NCBI GenBank assembly: GCA_027493525.1
Contig: JAOSKN010000001.1
Location: 496,001 to 560,000, forward strand
Source: Planctomycetota bacterium
GTDB taxonomy: Bacteria > Planctomycetota > SZUA-567 > H5-PLA8
Direction: 5' to 3'
DNA length: 64,000 bases
Under the pieces are notes generated by a model. It ran no database searches. It was not told where the DNA came from and saw only the letters and a program-made list of their open reading frames with translations. Positions 56,522-64,000 of the stretch are shown in pieces. A program made the translations under genes and the position numbers. Numbering within the stretch: position 1 is the first letter of the stretch; the number at the start of each line of letters is the position of its first letter.

Positions 56522-57599
56522 GCGCGAGGTACTCCTTGAGCCGTTCCAGAAACGCGTCGACCTCGGCCTCGGTCCCCACGCTGACGCGGATCCCGTCGTC
56601 GAGGAGCCTTGCCGGGAAGTATCGGATCAGGATGCCGTGTTCCTTGAGGAAACGGTACGCCCCGGCGGCGCGCTCGGCCGCCCGGGCCCCTGGCAGCCGC
56701 GCGAAGAGGAAGTTCGACTGGCTGGGCAGGACCTCCAGGCCCAGGTCCGCCAGCGCCCGCGCCAGCCGCGCGCGCGTGGCGCGGACCCTCTCGACGTTCG
56801 CCTTCGTCCAGGCCGGATCGCGCAGCGCCGCCGCGCCCGCCACGATCGAGAGCCGGTCGAGGTTGTAGCTGTCCTTCACCTTCACCAGGCCCGCCACGAG
56901 CGGCGCCGGCGCGTAGAGCAGGCCCAGGCGCATCCCGGCCAGGCTGTGGCTCTTCGAGAACGTCCGCGTCACGACCACGTTCGGCTTCGCGCGCGCCAGC
57001 TCCAGCGCGTTCGCATCGGCGAACTCGACGTACGCCTCGTCCACCACCAGGATGCCGCGCTTCAGGCTGTCGGCCAGTTCCGCGAGCTGACCGGCGGGAT
57101 ACACGGTGCCCGAAGGCGAATTCGGGCTGGCCACGAAAACCAGCTTCGCGCCGCAGCCGAAGAGCCCTTCCGGCAGCGCGAAGTCGCGCGGGAAATCGAA
57201 GGTCCGGATCTTCGCGCCCTGCGCGTGCGCGAGCGTCTCGTAGAGCACGTACGTCGGATACGGGTACGCGACCGCCTCGCCCGGATCGACGAAGGCGCGC
57301 AGCAGCATCGCCAGCAGCTCGTCGCTCCCGTTGCCGTGCAGGATCTGCTCGACCGGGAAGCCCGTGGCCTCGGAGGCGGCCTTGCGCAACTCCGTGCCCA
57401 TCGGGTCGCTGTAGAGGCGCAGGCGCTCGCCCGGCGCCGCGCCGGCCTTCAGTTCGGCCTCGATCGCCTCCGCGACCTTCGGGCTGGGCGGATAGGGGTT
57501 CTCGTTGGTGTTGAGCTTGATGACCCTGGCGCCGGCGGGCGGCTGCTCGCCGGGCTTGTAGGCGTCCATCGCGTCGATGTTGGGGCGGAAGAGGGACAT
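56514..57599 (-). CDS. hisC: Histidinol-phosphate aminotransferase
   Basis: 361-residue PLP enzyme that makes histidinol phosphate from the product of HisB. The substrate and cofactor motifs are KLNTNENPYPPSP, HGNGSDELLAML and VVDEAYVEFAD. The PLP lysine lies in TRTFSKSHSLAGMRLG. The ATG at 57599 follows hisD by eight bases; an open frame upstream is antisense noise over hisD. Some homologues also use aromatic amino acids. Confidence 0.96.
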   Translation of the reverse strand: MSLFRPNIDAMDAYKPGEQPPAGARVIKLNTNENPYPPSPKVAEAIEAELKAGAAPGERLRLYSDPMGTELRKAASEATGFPVEQILHGNGSDELLAMLLRAFVDPGEAVAYPYPTYVLYETLAHAQGAKIRTFDFPRDFALPEGLFGCGAKLVFVASPNSPSGTVYPAGQLAELADSLKRGILVVDEAYVEFADANALELARAKPNVVVTRTFSKSHSLAGMRLGLLYAPAPLVAGLVKVKDSYNLDRLSIVAGAAALRDPAWTKANVERVRATRARLARALADLGLEVLPSQSNFLFARLPGARAAERAAGAYRFLKEHGILIRYFPARLLDDGIRVSVGTEAEVDAFLERLKEYLARG

Positions 57600-57607
57600 G
57601 GGTTGGC

Positions 57608-58969
57608 TCAGCGTTTCCGTATCGCCACCGCGCGCCGGTGCGCTTCGAGCCCCTCCGCCTCGGCGAGGGTCTCGAGCGCGCCGGATACGCTTTCCAAGCC
57701 CTGCGCGCCGGCGCCGATCAGGCTCGTGCGGCGCAGGAAAGTATACACGCTCACCCCGCTGAACGCGCGCGCCGTGCCGCCCGTCGGCAGCGTGTGGCTG
57801 GGACCGGCCAGGTAATCGCCGAGCGGCTCGGTGGCGTGCGGCGTCAGGAAGATCGCGCCGGCGTTCGTCAGCTTGGATGCAAAGGCCTTGGGGCGCTTCA
57901 CGAACAGTTCCAGGTGCTCCGGCGCGAAGCGATTGGCGACCTCGACCGACTCGCCTTGCCCTCGCGTGACCACCGCCAGGCCCCAGTCGCGCAGCGCCGC
58001 CCCCGCCAGCTCGCGCCGCGGCAGCGCGGCCAACTGTTTCCCGGCCTCGGCGCGGACGGCCTCGGCCAGCAGCAGCGAGTCGCAGACCAGCACGCAACTG
58101 CACAGCGGGTCGTGCTCGGCCTGCGCCAGCAAGTCCGCGGCGATCCAGTCTGCGCGCGGGCTCGCGGCGGCCTCCGCCAGGACCAACACCTCGCTGGGCC
58201 CGGCGAGCATGTCGATGTCCACCTGCCCGAAGACCGCGCGCTTGGCCAGCAGCACGAAGAGGTTGCCCGGCCCCACGAGCTTATCCACGCGCGGGATGCT
58301 GCGCGTGCCGTACGCCAGCGCGCCGATGGCCTGCGCGCCGCCGAGCCGGTAGATCTCCGTCACGCCCAGCAACTCGCACGCGCAGAGCACCCCGTCGGAG
58401 AGCCGCCCGTCCGGGGCGCAGGGCGTCGCGAGCGCGATCTCCTTCACGCCGGCCACCTGCGCGGGGATCACGTTCATCAGCACGCTCGAAGGGTACGCCG
58501 CCGTCCCGCCGGGCACGTAGATCCCCGCGCGGCGCAGCGGCGACCACATCAGCCCGGTCGTCACGCCGCCGGCTCCGGCCGGCGCGAGATCCTTCGGCAG
58601 CAGGCGCCGCTGGTAGGCTTCGATCCGGCGCGCCGCCTCCTTAAGCGCCGCGCGCAGCTCCGCCGGCGCGCGCCGGTACGCGGCCTTCCGCTCGGCGGCC
58701 GTGACCTTCAGGAGCTTGGGCGTCAGGTTCACGCCGTCGATGCGCTTCGCGTACTGCTTCACGGCGGCATCGCCGCGCGAGCGCACGTCGGCCAGGATCC
58801 GCGCGACCACCGCCTCAGGCGAAAGCACTTTCCCGAAGAGCCGCTTCACGCGCGCGCGGTACGCGGCGCTGTCGAGCCGCTCCATCGCCGCGAGCCGGCC
58901 GTCGAGGCGCGCCAGCGCGCGCTCCGCCGCGGGGGTCCCGTATCGCACGAGCTTGAGGACGCCGGCCAT
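57608..58969 (-). CDS. hisD: Histidinol dehydrogenase
   Basis: 453-residue zinc enzyme for the last two oxidation steps to histidine. Motifs are YVPGGTAAYPSSVLMNVIPA, GPGNLFVLLAKR, DMLAGPSEVLVLA, LLAQAEHDP (zinc ligands) and PEHLELFV. It heads the hisD-hisC-hisB operon, with 8-bp spacing to hisC. The other histidine genes are not in the window. Confidence 0.96.
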   Translation of the reverse strand: MAGVLKLVRYGTPAAERALARLDGRLAAMERLDSAAYRARVKRLFGKVLSPEAVVARILADVRSRGDAAVKQYAKRIDGVNLTPKLLKVTAAERKAAYRRAPAELRAALKEAARRIEAYQRRLLPKDLAPAGAGGVTTGLMWSPLRRAGIYVPGGTAAYPSSVLMNVIPAQVAGVKEIALATPCAPDGRLSDGVLCACELLGVTEIYRLGGAQAIGALAYGTRSIPRVDKLVGPGNLFVLLAKRAVFGQVDIDMLAGPSEVLVLAEAAASPRADWIAADLLAQAEHDPLCSCVLVCDSLLLAEAVRAEAGKQLAALPRRELAGAALRDWGLAVVTRGQGESVEVANRFAPEHLELFVKRPKAFASKLTNAGAIFLTPHATEPLGDYLAGPSHTLPTGGTARAFSGVSVYTFLRRTSLIGAGAQGLESVSGALETLAEAEGLEAHRRAVAIRKR

Positions 58970-59071
58970 CGTTCGCTCCGAACGCGCGGCCTCGCCCGAA
59001 AGGAAGGCGCGCGGAAAGGGGGCAGCATAGCGGGTGGCGAAGCGGGCGCAACGCGCGCATGGCGCGGCAGG

Positions 59072-60049
59072 TCACGGGATCCGCGCGGGCTGCATCTGCT
59101 CCTCGGCCCACCACTCCCCCACCGGAGCCACGCCGAAGCGCGCGCGGTGGCGGGCCACGAGGTCCGGGTCGGTCAGTTCGCCGAAGAGCGCCGCGCGGCG
59201 GAAGTTCAGGCTGAAATGGTTCTTCGCGCGCCGCGCGGTGGCCTCGCGCCGGTCCACCTCAACCACAATCCGCTCGGGCACGGCTTCCGTTTCCGGCCCC
59301 TGCGCCAGCACCTCGCCCGAAGGCCGGTAGACCGCCACGCCCCCGGCGTGCACGACCCACCCGCCGTTGGCGTTGGATCGGCAGCGCCCGGCGTTGCCGG
59401 TCTGATTCGCGTAGACGGTGAAGGCCGCGTTGGCCAGCGCCGCGCCGCCCAGGCAGGTGCGCGCCCAGGCCAGGCTCTTGACCTTGTGCCGGGCGAGGTC
59501 CTGCCCGTCCGGATGTCCGATCCGCGCGGCATGCGGCGCGAGAAGCAGTTCGCACCCCCGCAGCGCCAGAATCCGGTGCAACTCGGGAAAGTTATTGTCG
59601 TAGCAGATCGCCGTCCCGATGCGCCACGCGCCAATTTCGGCGTGCTCGACGATCTCGCCCGGGTGGTTGAAGCAGTTCTCGTTGCCCGAAAGGTGCAGCT
59701 TGCGCTGCTTCGAGATCAGGCCTTCCGGCCCGACGAGCACCTGCGTGTTGTACGGCCAGCCGTCCGGCGAGGGGCTCTCCTCGGCGATTCCCGCGCTGAT
59801 GACCAGCCCGTGCTTGCGCGCGAGGGCCGTCAGCGTCTCCAGGCTCGGCCCGCGCAGCGGCTCGACCGGCTCCTTGTTCTCCGGCCCGGCCCCGTGCCCG
59901 CAGATGGACATCTCGGGGGTCGCGAGCAGCTTCGCGCCGGCTTCCGCGGCGCGTGCGGCCTCCTCGGCGATCCGCTCCAGGTTGCCCTTGCAGTCGCCCA
60001 ATAGCGCGTTGAAAGAGGTGGCGCAAATGCGCAGAACGTCGTCGAACAC
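59072..60049 (-). CDS. Carbon-nitrogen hydrolase (nitrilase superfamily)
   Basis: 325-residue amidohydrolase. Catalytic residues are E46 in ATPEMSICG, K117 in KQRKLHLSG and C149 in TAICYDNNFPELHR. It differs clearly from the paralogue at 16004 in length and surroundings of the triad. The C-terminus extends about 40 residues beyond the fold (NFRRAALFGELTDPDLV onward). It lies 102 bp upstream of hisD on the same strand, but a functional link to histidine synthesis is not evident. Confidence 0.86.
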   Translation of the reverse strand: MFDDVLRICATSFNALLGDCKGNLERIAEEAARAAEAGAKLLATPEMSICGHGAGPENKEPVEPLRGPSLETLTALARKHGLVISAGIAEESPSPDGWPYNTQVLVGPEGLISKQRKLHLSGNENCFNHPGEIVEHAEIGAWRIGTAICYDNNFPELHRILALRGCELLLAPHAARIGHPDGQDLARHKVKSLAWARTCLGGAALANAAFTVYANQTGNAGRCRSNANGGWVVHAGGVAVYRPSGEVLAQGPETEAVPERIVVEVDRREATARRAKNHFSLNFRRAALFGELTDPDLVARHRARFGVAPVGEWWAEEQMQPARIP

Positions 60050-60179
60050 GGTTCGTCTCCAGGCGGCCTCGGCGGCCGCCAGCCTAATCCTGACGGCACG
60101 CCCCGCCAGACGGATTTAAGTTCGCCCCGCCGCGCTCGCCACGATACAAGAGAGGCGGGTCGAACCCGGAGTCCCGCGC

Positions 60180-60959
60180 ATGGCCGATGCTTCCGCGCCC
60201 AGGCCCCGCCCCATCCCGTGGCGCATCCTGATCTACGGGCTGCTCTTCGTCGGCGTGGGCTCGTCCAGCGTCTACCTCGTGGACCAGCTCGTCGTGAAGC
60301 CCCGCCAGGAACGCGAACGCGCGCTGCAGCAGCAGATCGAGGCGCAGCAGGCGCAGATCAAGGAACTCGAAGCGCGCAAAAAGGAGCTCGAAGCCTTTGT
60401 CGCGCGCCTGAAGTTCAGCGAACGCCGCGCGCAGATCGTCGTCCTCGACCAGCGCAAAGAAGAAAGCGGGGCGGTCTGGTCGAAGTTCCGCTTTACCGAG
60501 ATCGACGGCGCGGGCAACCCGGTCAAGGAGAGCCTGGAGTTCGACGTCCCCGGCGAGGAGGTCTACTTCGACGCGCTCGCGATCAAGTTCGAGGACGCCT
60601 TCGTCGAGCAGGGCGACGCGCTGAAGGGCAAGTCGCTGCTCCTCTTCCGCCGCGTCTTCACCAACAAGCTCAAGCCCGACGACGGCTACCCGCTCGACCC
60701 GCGCGGCATGGCCCCCGAAATCTACGCCGCCCAGGAAGCCCCCACGGACCTGGAAAAGGAACTCTGGCGGCGCTTCTGGGAGATCGCCGAGCAGCCGGAA
60801 CTGGCCAGAGAGAAAGGCGTCCGCGCGATCCACGGCGAGGCCGTCTACGCCAAGCTCAAGCGCGACGGCGTCTACCTGATCGAACTTCGCAGCACCGGCG
60901 AGCTGACGCTCACGATTCCCACCGCGCTGAAGAAACCACCTGCCGAGAAAACCGATTGA
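60180..60959 (+). CDS. Single-pass coiled-coil protein, unknown
   Basis: 259-residue protein. A short cytoplasmic tail, one membrane helix (ILIYGLLFVGVGSSSVYLV, about 16-35), then a coiled coil rich in Gln, Glu and Ala (QQQIEAQQAQIKELEARKKE, about 48-80) and a soluble domain ending ELTLTIPTALKKPPAEKTD. I do not recognise a family. The layout recalls cell-envelope scaffold proteins. It is divergent from the nitrilase homologue and ends 22 bp from the convergent propeller gene. Confidence 0.78.
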   Translation: MADASAPRPRPIPWRILIYGLLFVGVGSSSVYLVDQLVVKPRQERERALQQQIEAQQAQIKELEARKKELEAFVARLKFSERRAQIVVLDQRKEESGAVWSKFRFTEIDGAGNPVKESLEFDVPGEEVYFDALAIKFEDAFVEQGDALKGKSLLLFRRVFTNKLKPDDGYPLDPRGMAPEIYAAQEAPTDLEKELWRRFWEIAEQPELAREKGVRAIHGEAVYAKLKRDGVYLIELRSTGELTLTIPTALKKPPAEKTD

Positions 60960-60981
60960 GGCGCTCGCCGGTCTTCGCGCT

Positions 60982-62106
60982 TCACAGTTCGATCCCGTAC
61001 ACCTGCCGCGTTCCCTCGTGGATCGAGTCAAAGCTGACCGCACGCCCGTCCGGACGCCAGCGCGGATGCAGGTCGCAGCGGATGTCCCCGCGGAACGGCG
61101 GCGGCGCATCGTACGCGCCCAGGTCCACGCGCCGCTTCGAGGCCAGCTCGTACAGCAGCAATTCGCAGCGCGGCGGTTCGCCCCGGGGATAGGTATCGCA
61201 GAGCAGCTTTTGGCGGTCGGGGCTGTAGCTCGCGTGGCCGTCTTGCGGGAGGTTCTCGGGGTCCAGCGGCGAGAAGTCGCCGGCTCCATCGTGGAAAGTC
61301 ACAAACTGCATCGGGCCCAGCACGTTCGTGCTGACCAGGATCGTCTCGTCGTCGAACCAATCGAAGTGACTCACCTTCGCCCCGAACGGAATCTGGAGCT
61401 TCGGCCGGGCCCCGTCGGCATCGACTGTCCAGAGCGACGAACGCCAGGACTTCTCGTCCCGCGCGCGGAAGATCAGCAGCACGCGCGTGCCCGAAGGATT
61501 GAGGTGGACGTGGTCGATCCAGACTTGGGTTTCGGCATCCTTGATCGCCGCGCCGTCGCGCAGCGTTCGCAGGGGCAGGACCAGTCCGGAGGCGCCGGTC
61601 TGCAGGTCGATCCGGAACAGGCCGTCGTCGTCGGGGCACGCCCCGCGCAGCCGCTCGGGGCCGCAGGCGTACCCGGTCACGGCGCGGATGTGGAACGAAC
61701 GCGCGCGGTCGAGGCCCAGCGCGACGGTCCCGCCCGCGCCCACCGCCCCCACCGCGCAGCGCAGCTCCCGCGAGCGCCCGGAGACCGGGTTCAGCGCCCG
61801 CGCGCCGAGCGTGCCGTCGGCCAGCCAGGCGTTGTAAACGAGTTCCTCGCCAAAGCCCGCGTCGATCCAGTGCAGCATCGCGCCCTGCTGGAGGTTGAAG
61901 GCCGAGGTCTCGGCCAGCGGCTCGAAGCGCCCGCTCGCGAGGTCCACCAGCCCCACGCGCGCCATGTCGCCAGATTCGGGCCGGCGCTCGTGGAATGTGG
62001 TCTCCAGCGCCAGGTGCTTCGTCTGTGCGCGGTTCCACGCCGGGATGCCGTAGTAGCCGAAAAAGTGGTGCCCGGGGCCCCGGGTCAGGGCATGCGCCTG
62101 ATTCAT
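60982..62106 (-). CDS. TolB/WD40-like beta-propeller protein
   Basis: 374-residue protein without a signal peptide. It opens GPGHHFFGYYGIPAWNRAQT and contains propeller-type segments such as HVHLNPSGTRVLLIFRARDE, GHASYSPDRQKLLCDTYP and CDLHPRWRPDGRAVSFDSIH, which resemble PD40/TolB repeats and oligogalacturonate-lyase-type propellers. The final CDLHPRW histidine and the earlier ones could bind a metal, but activity is not predictable. The ATG at 62106 is chosen since sequence upstream is antisense to the methyltransferase. Confidence 0.72.
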   Translation of the reverse strand: MNQAHALTRGPGHHFFGYYGIPAWNRAQTKHLALETTFHERRPESGDMARVGLVDLASGRFEPLAETSAFNLQQGAMLHWIDAGFGEELVYNAWLADGTLGARALNPVSGRSRELRCAVGAVGAGGTVALGLDRARSFHIRAVTGYACGPERLRGACPDDDGLFRIDLQTGASGLVLPLRTLRDGAAIKDAETQVWIDHVHLNPSGTRVLLIFRARDEKSWRSSLWTVDADGARPKLQIPFGAKVSHFDWFDDETILVSTNVLGPMQFVTFHDGAGDFSPLDPENLPQDGHASYSPDRQKLLCDTYPRGEPPRCELLLYELASKRRVDLGAYDAPPPFRGDIRCDLHPRWRPDGRAVSFDSIHEGTRQVYGIEL

Positions 62107-62265
62107 GGTCCCGTTACTTTCACACCGGCGCGGGCGAAGTCCACTCCGCAATCCGCGCACGCCTCGCAGGGTGCGACCCGCCAAGCATAACAGCGCGCGC
62201 CAAGGTTCGCAGGGTGTAAGGATTCGCTCAACCCGGCCGCTCGAAACGCCGAATCCAAGAGAGCC

Positions 62266-64000
62266 ATGGGGGGAGCCACCAAAGCGGCGCGCCGCGCGCC
62301 GCGCACGCGCCTTGGGCCGCCGCCCGCCGCCCTGCTCGATACCGCCAAACCCGACGTGCGCCGCGAAGGCAAGGTCCTGCGCGGCCCCTTCGGCGCCGCG
62401 CGGCCGGGCCGGGAACTGGCGGCGCTGCTCGCGAAGGCCCCGGCGCATCGGCCCGGCGCGTGGGCGCTCGCCGCCGCGGAGATCCTCATGCGCCGCGCGG
62501 CCGCGCAGGCCGGATGCGGCGCCGCCCCGCCGGAACGCTGGCTCGGGCGCCTGGCCGATGCCTTCGGGCTCGACGCGGCGGACGCCTCGATTTGCCGCGC
62601 GCGGCTCGAAGCGGGGCTTTCCGAGGCCGTCTGGCGCAACCCCGCCCTGCCCGGCGAACTGCTCCTCGCCGCGCGCGCGGCCGCGAAGCCCGCGCGCGAC
62701 GGGCGCGCGGGCCGCCTCAGCGCGCCCTGCGTCTACACGCCGCCGGAACTCGCCCGCAGCATGATCCGCGAACTCCACGTCGGCCCCCGCTGCACGCTCG
62801 ACCCGAGCTGCGGCGCGGGCATCTTCCTCCTCTGCGCCTTCGAGCGCGCGTTCCGCCGCCGCGTCGAGAACGGACAGCCTCCCGCCGAGGCCGCGCGGCG
62901 CGTGCTCGAACACGAACTGGCCGGCTGCGACGTCGACGCCGAGGCGCTCGCGCTGGCCGAGTTCTCCCTGCGCCTGGCGGCCTGGGAGGCCGCGCAACTC
63001 GACGAGGACGTCCCGCTGCGGCTGGCCGAAGGCGACGCGCTGGCCAAGCGGCCGGACCTCGAAGACCGCGCCGACGTCGTCGTCGGAAACCCGCCCTTCG
63101 TCGAGGCGCGCGGATTGAAGCCCGCCCGGCTGGCCGAACTGCGCGGGCGCTTCCGCTGCCTCGCGCAGGGCAAGGTCAATCTCTTCGCGGCCTTCGTCGA
63201 GCGCGGCCTGGAACTGCTGCGCCCCGGCGGCGTGCTTGCCTTCGTCCTTCCCGCGACCTTCCAGCGCAACGAGCGCTACCGCGCGCTCCGCGAACTGCTC
63301 CTCGAATACACCCTCGAGTCCATCGCGCCGGTCGAGCCCAGGCTCTTCGAGGGGCGCGTGGTCGAGACGGTTGTCCTGCGCGTGCGCAAGCAGCCCCCGG
63401 CGCGTTCCTGGCGCGTGCGCCTCCCCGGCGGCTCGCTTCTGCAGCACCAGCTTCCGCTCGGTCCGGCCAAGCGCTTCTGCGACGCGGCCGAACCCGCGCT
63501 GCGCCGGCAGGTGCGCCTGATGGAAAAGCACGGCGTGCCCTTGGAAGAATACTTCGAGGTCCGCGACGGCATCTCGACGGGCTTCCAGCCCTTCCCGCAC
63601 AAGCTCCTGGGGCGCCTCAGCCCCGGCGGGCTCGACTTCGTCGCCGACGACGGCACGCACAGGCCTTTCGATCCCGGCGTCCACGTGCGCGTCCTGGACG
63701 GCGGCGAGATCGCCTCGTACGCACCGATGCGCTGGGAAGGGCGCTGGCTGGAGTACGACAAGCGCCACGAGCATCAGCCGCCGCACCCCGGCCGGTCCTT
63801 CAACTGCCAGCTCCGCGAACGCGCCATCTTCGACCGCGACGAGAAGCTCCTCAGCCGCCAGACCGCGCGCGGGCTCGTCGCGACGCTCGACCGCGAGCGC
63901 TTCTTCGCGCGCAACAGCCTCCACGTCACCTACGTCCGGCCCGGCGTCGAATTGCCCGAGCCCGAGGCCCCCGGCGGGACGAACCGCTCGCGCGCCTTGT
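62266..64000 (+). CDS. N6-adenine DNA methyltransferase, Eco57I/type IIG-like (cut by window edge)
   Basis: First 578 codons of a class I DNA methyltransferase. A helical N-terminal part of about 140 residues precedes CVYTPPELARSMI. SAM motif I is LDPSCGAGIF (D169-F177), and the catalytic motif IV is NPPF at 275-278. The later region (EEYFEVRDGISTGFQPFPHK onward) resembles the TaqI-like target recognition domain. Whether a nuclease domain or a partner restriction or phage-defence gene follows lies beyond the edge. No nuclease motif is seen in the N-terminus. Confidence 0.88.
   Translation, partial: MGGATKAARRAPRTRLGPPPAALLDTAKPDVRREGKVLRGPFGAARPGRELAALLAKAPAHRPGAWALAAAEILMRRAAAQAGCGAAPPERWLGRLADAFGLDAADASICRARLEAGLSEAVWRNPALPGELLLAARAAAKPARDGRAGRLSAPCVYTPPELARSMIRELHVGPRCTLDPSCGAGIFLLCAFERAFRRRVENGQPPAEAARRVLEHELAGCDVDAEALALAEFSLRLAAWEAAQLDEDVPLRLAEGDALAKRPDLEDRADVVVGNPPFVEARGLKPARLAELRGRFRCLAQGKVNLFAAFVERGLELLRPGGVLAFVLPATFQRNERYRALRELLLEYTLESIAPVEPRLFEGRVVETVVLRVRKQPPARSWRVRLPGGSLLQHQLPLGPAKRFCDAAEPALRRQVRLMEKHGVPLEEYFEVRDGISTGFQPFPHKLLGRLSPGGLDFVADDGTHRPFDPGVHVRVLDGGEIASYAPMRWEGRWLEYDKRHEHQPPHPGRSFNCQLRERAIFDRDEKLLSRQTARGLVATLDRERFFARNSLHVTYVRPGVELPEPEAPGGTNRSRAL

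Noticed and set aside
60982..63924. A 980-residue protein on the minus strand
   Set aside because: The N-terminal two thirds are antisense to the methyltransferase, which has unmistakable DPSCGAG and NPPF motifs.

Overview
This is a GC-rich bacterial chromosome segment, most likely from a planctomycete (Planctomycetota/PVC group). I base that on three things. EF-Tu has KTVTIAASH in switch I where most bacteria have RGITINTSH, and GHIDHGKS in the G1 loop. SecE is long, with extra membrane helices. Five secreted PQQ-type beta-propeller proteins sit in one window. No search was run, so the assignment is inference from remembered family traits.

Layout. (1) 1-11.6 kb, minus strand: the translation/transcription operon tRNA-Thr, tuf, tRNA-Trp, secE, nusG, rplK, rplA, rplJ, rplL, rpoB, rpoC (rpoC runs off the left edge). 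It has a strong sigma70-type promoter before tRNA-Thr and a second before rplL. (2) 11.8-31.5 kb, mixed: cstA, a GT-C-like membrane protein, a nitrilase-family amidohydrolase, aspS, a planctomycete-type hypothetical, type II NADH dehydrogenase, small membrane/zinc-ribbon proteins, an orphan RnfD-like protein, an ABC-2 exporter with a TPR-like membrane partner, a CE7 acetyl esterase, and an ECF sigma/anti-sigma pair. (3) 31.8-50.9 kb, minus strand: one tightly packed run of 17 genes. It contains a chorismate-lyase-like protein, a flavin halogenase-like oxidoreductase, two adenylate-forming ligases, an aldehyde dehydrogenase, an iron alcohol dehydrogenase, a HemN-like radical SAM enzyme, a hotdog thioesterase, a GT4 glycosyltransferase, a sodium/solute symporter and three PQQ-type propellers. 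A MarR regulator is divergent at its head. I read this as an undescribed aromatic-acid pathway. (4) 51.6-64 kb: two more propellers, DUF2784, an unknown protein, hisD-hisC-hisB, a second nitrilase homologue, a TolB-like propeller and an N6-adenine DNA methyltransferase cut by the right edge.

Two things stand out besides the pathway. A four-helix-bundle (S23/Avd-like) gene is wedged into the aromatic operon between two inverted arrays of exactly seven 7-bp units. The arrays supply its stop codon and the next gene's start codon, and related solo arrays abut other gene ends. Secondly, about ten single-base frameshifts, several of them in homopolymers, fall between 9.4 and 29.0 kb and none were noticed elsewhere. 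The broken genes there (secE, cstA, aspS, ndh and others) are annotated as full-length genes with probable sequence errors.
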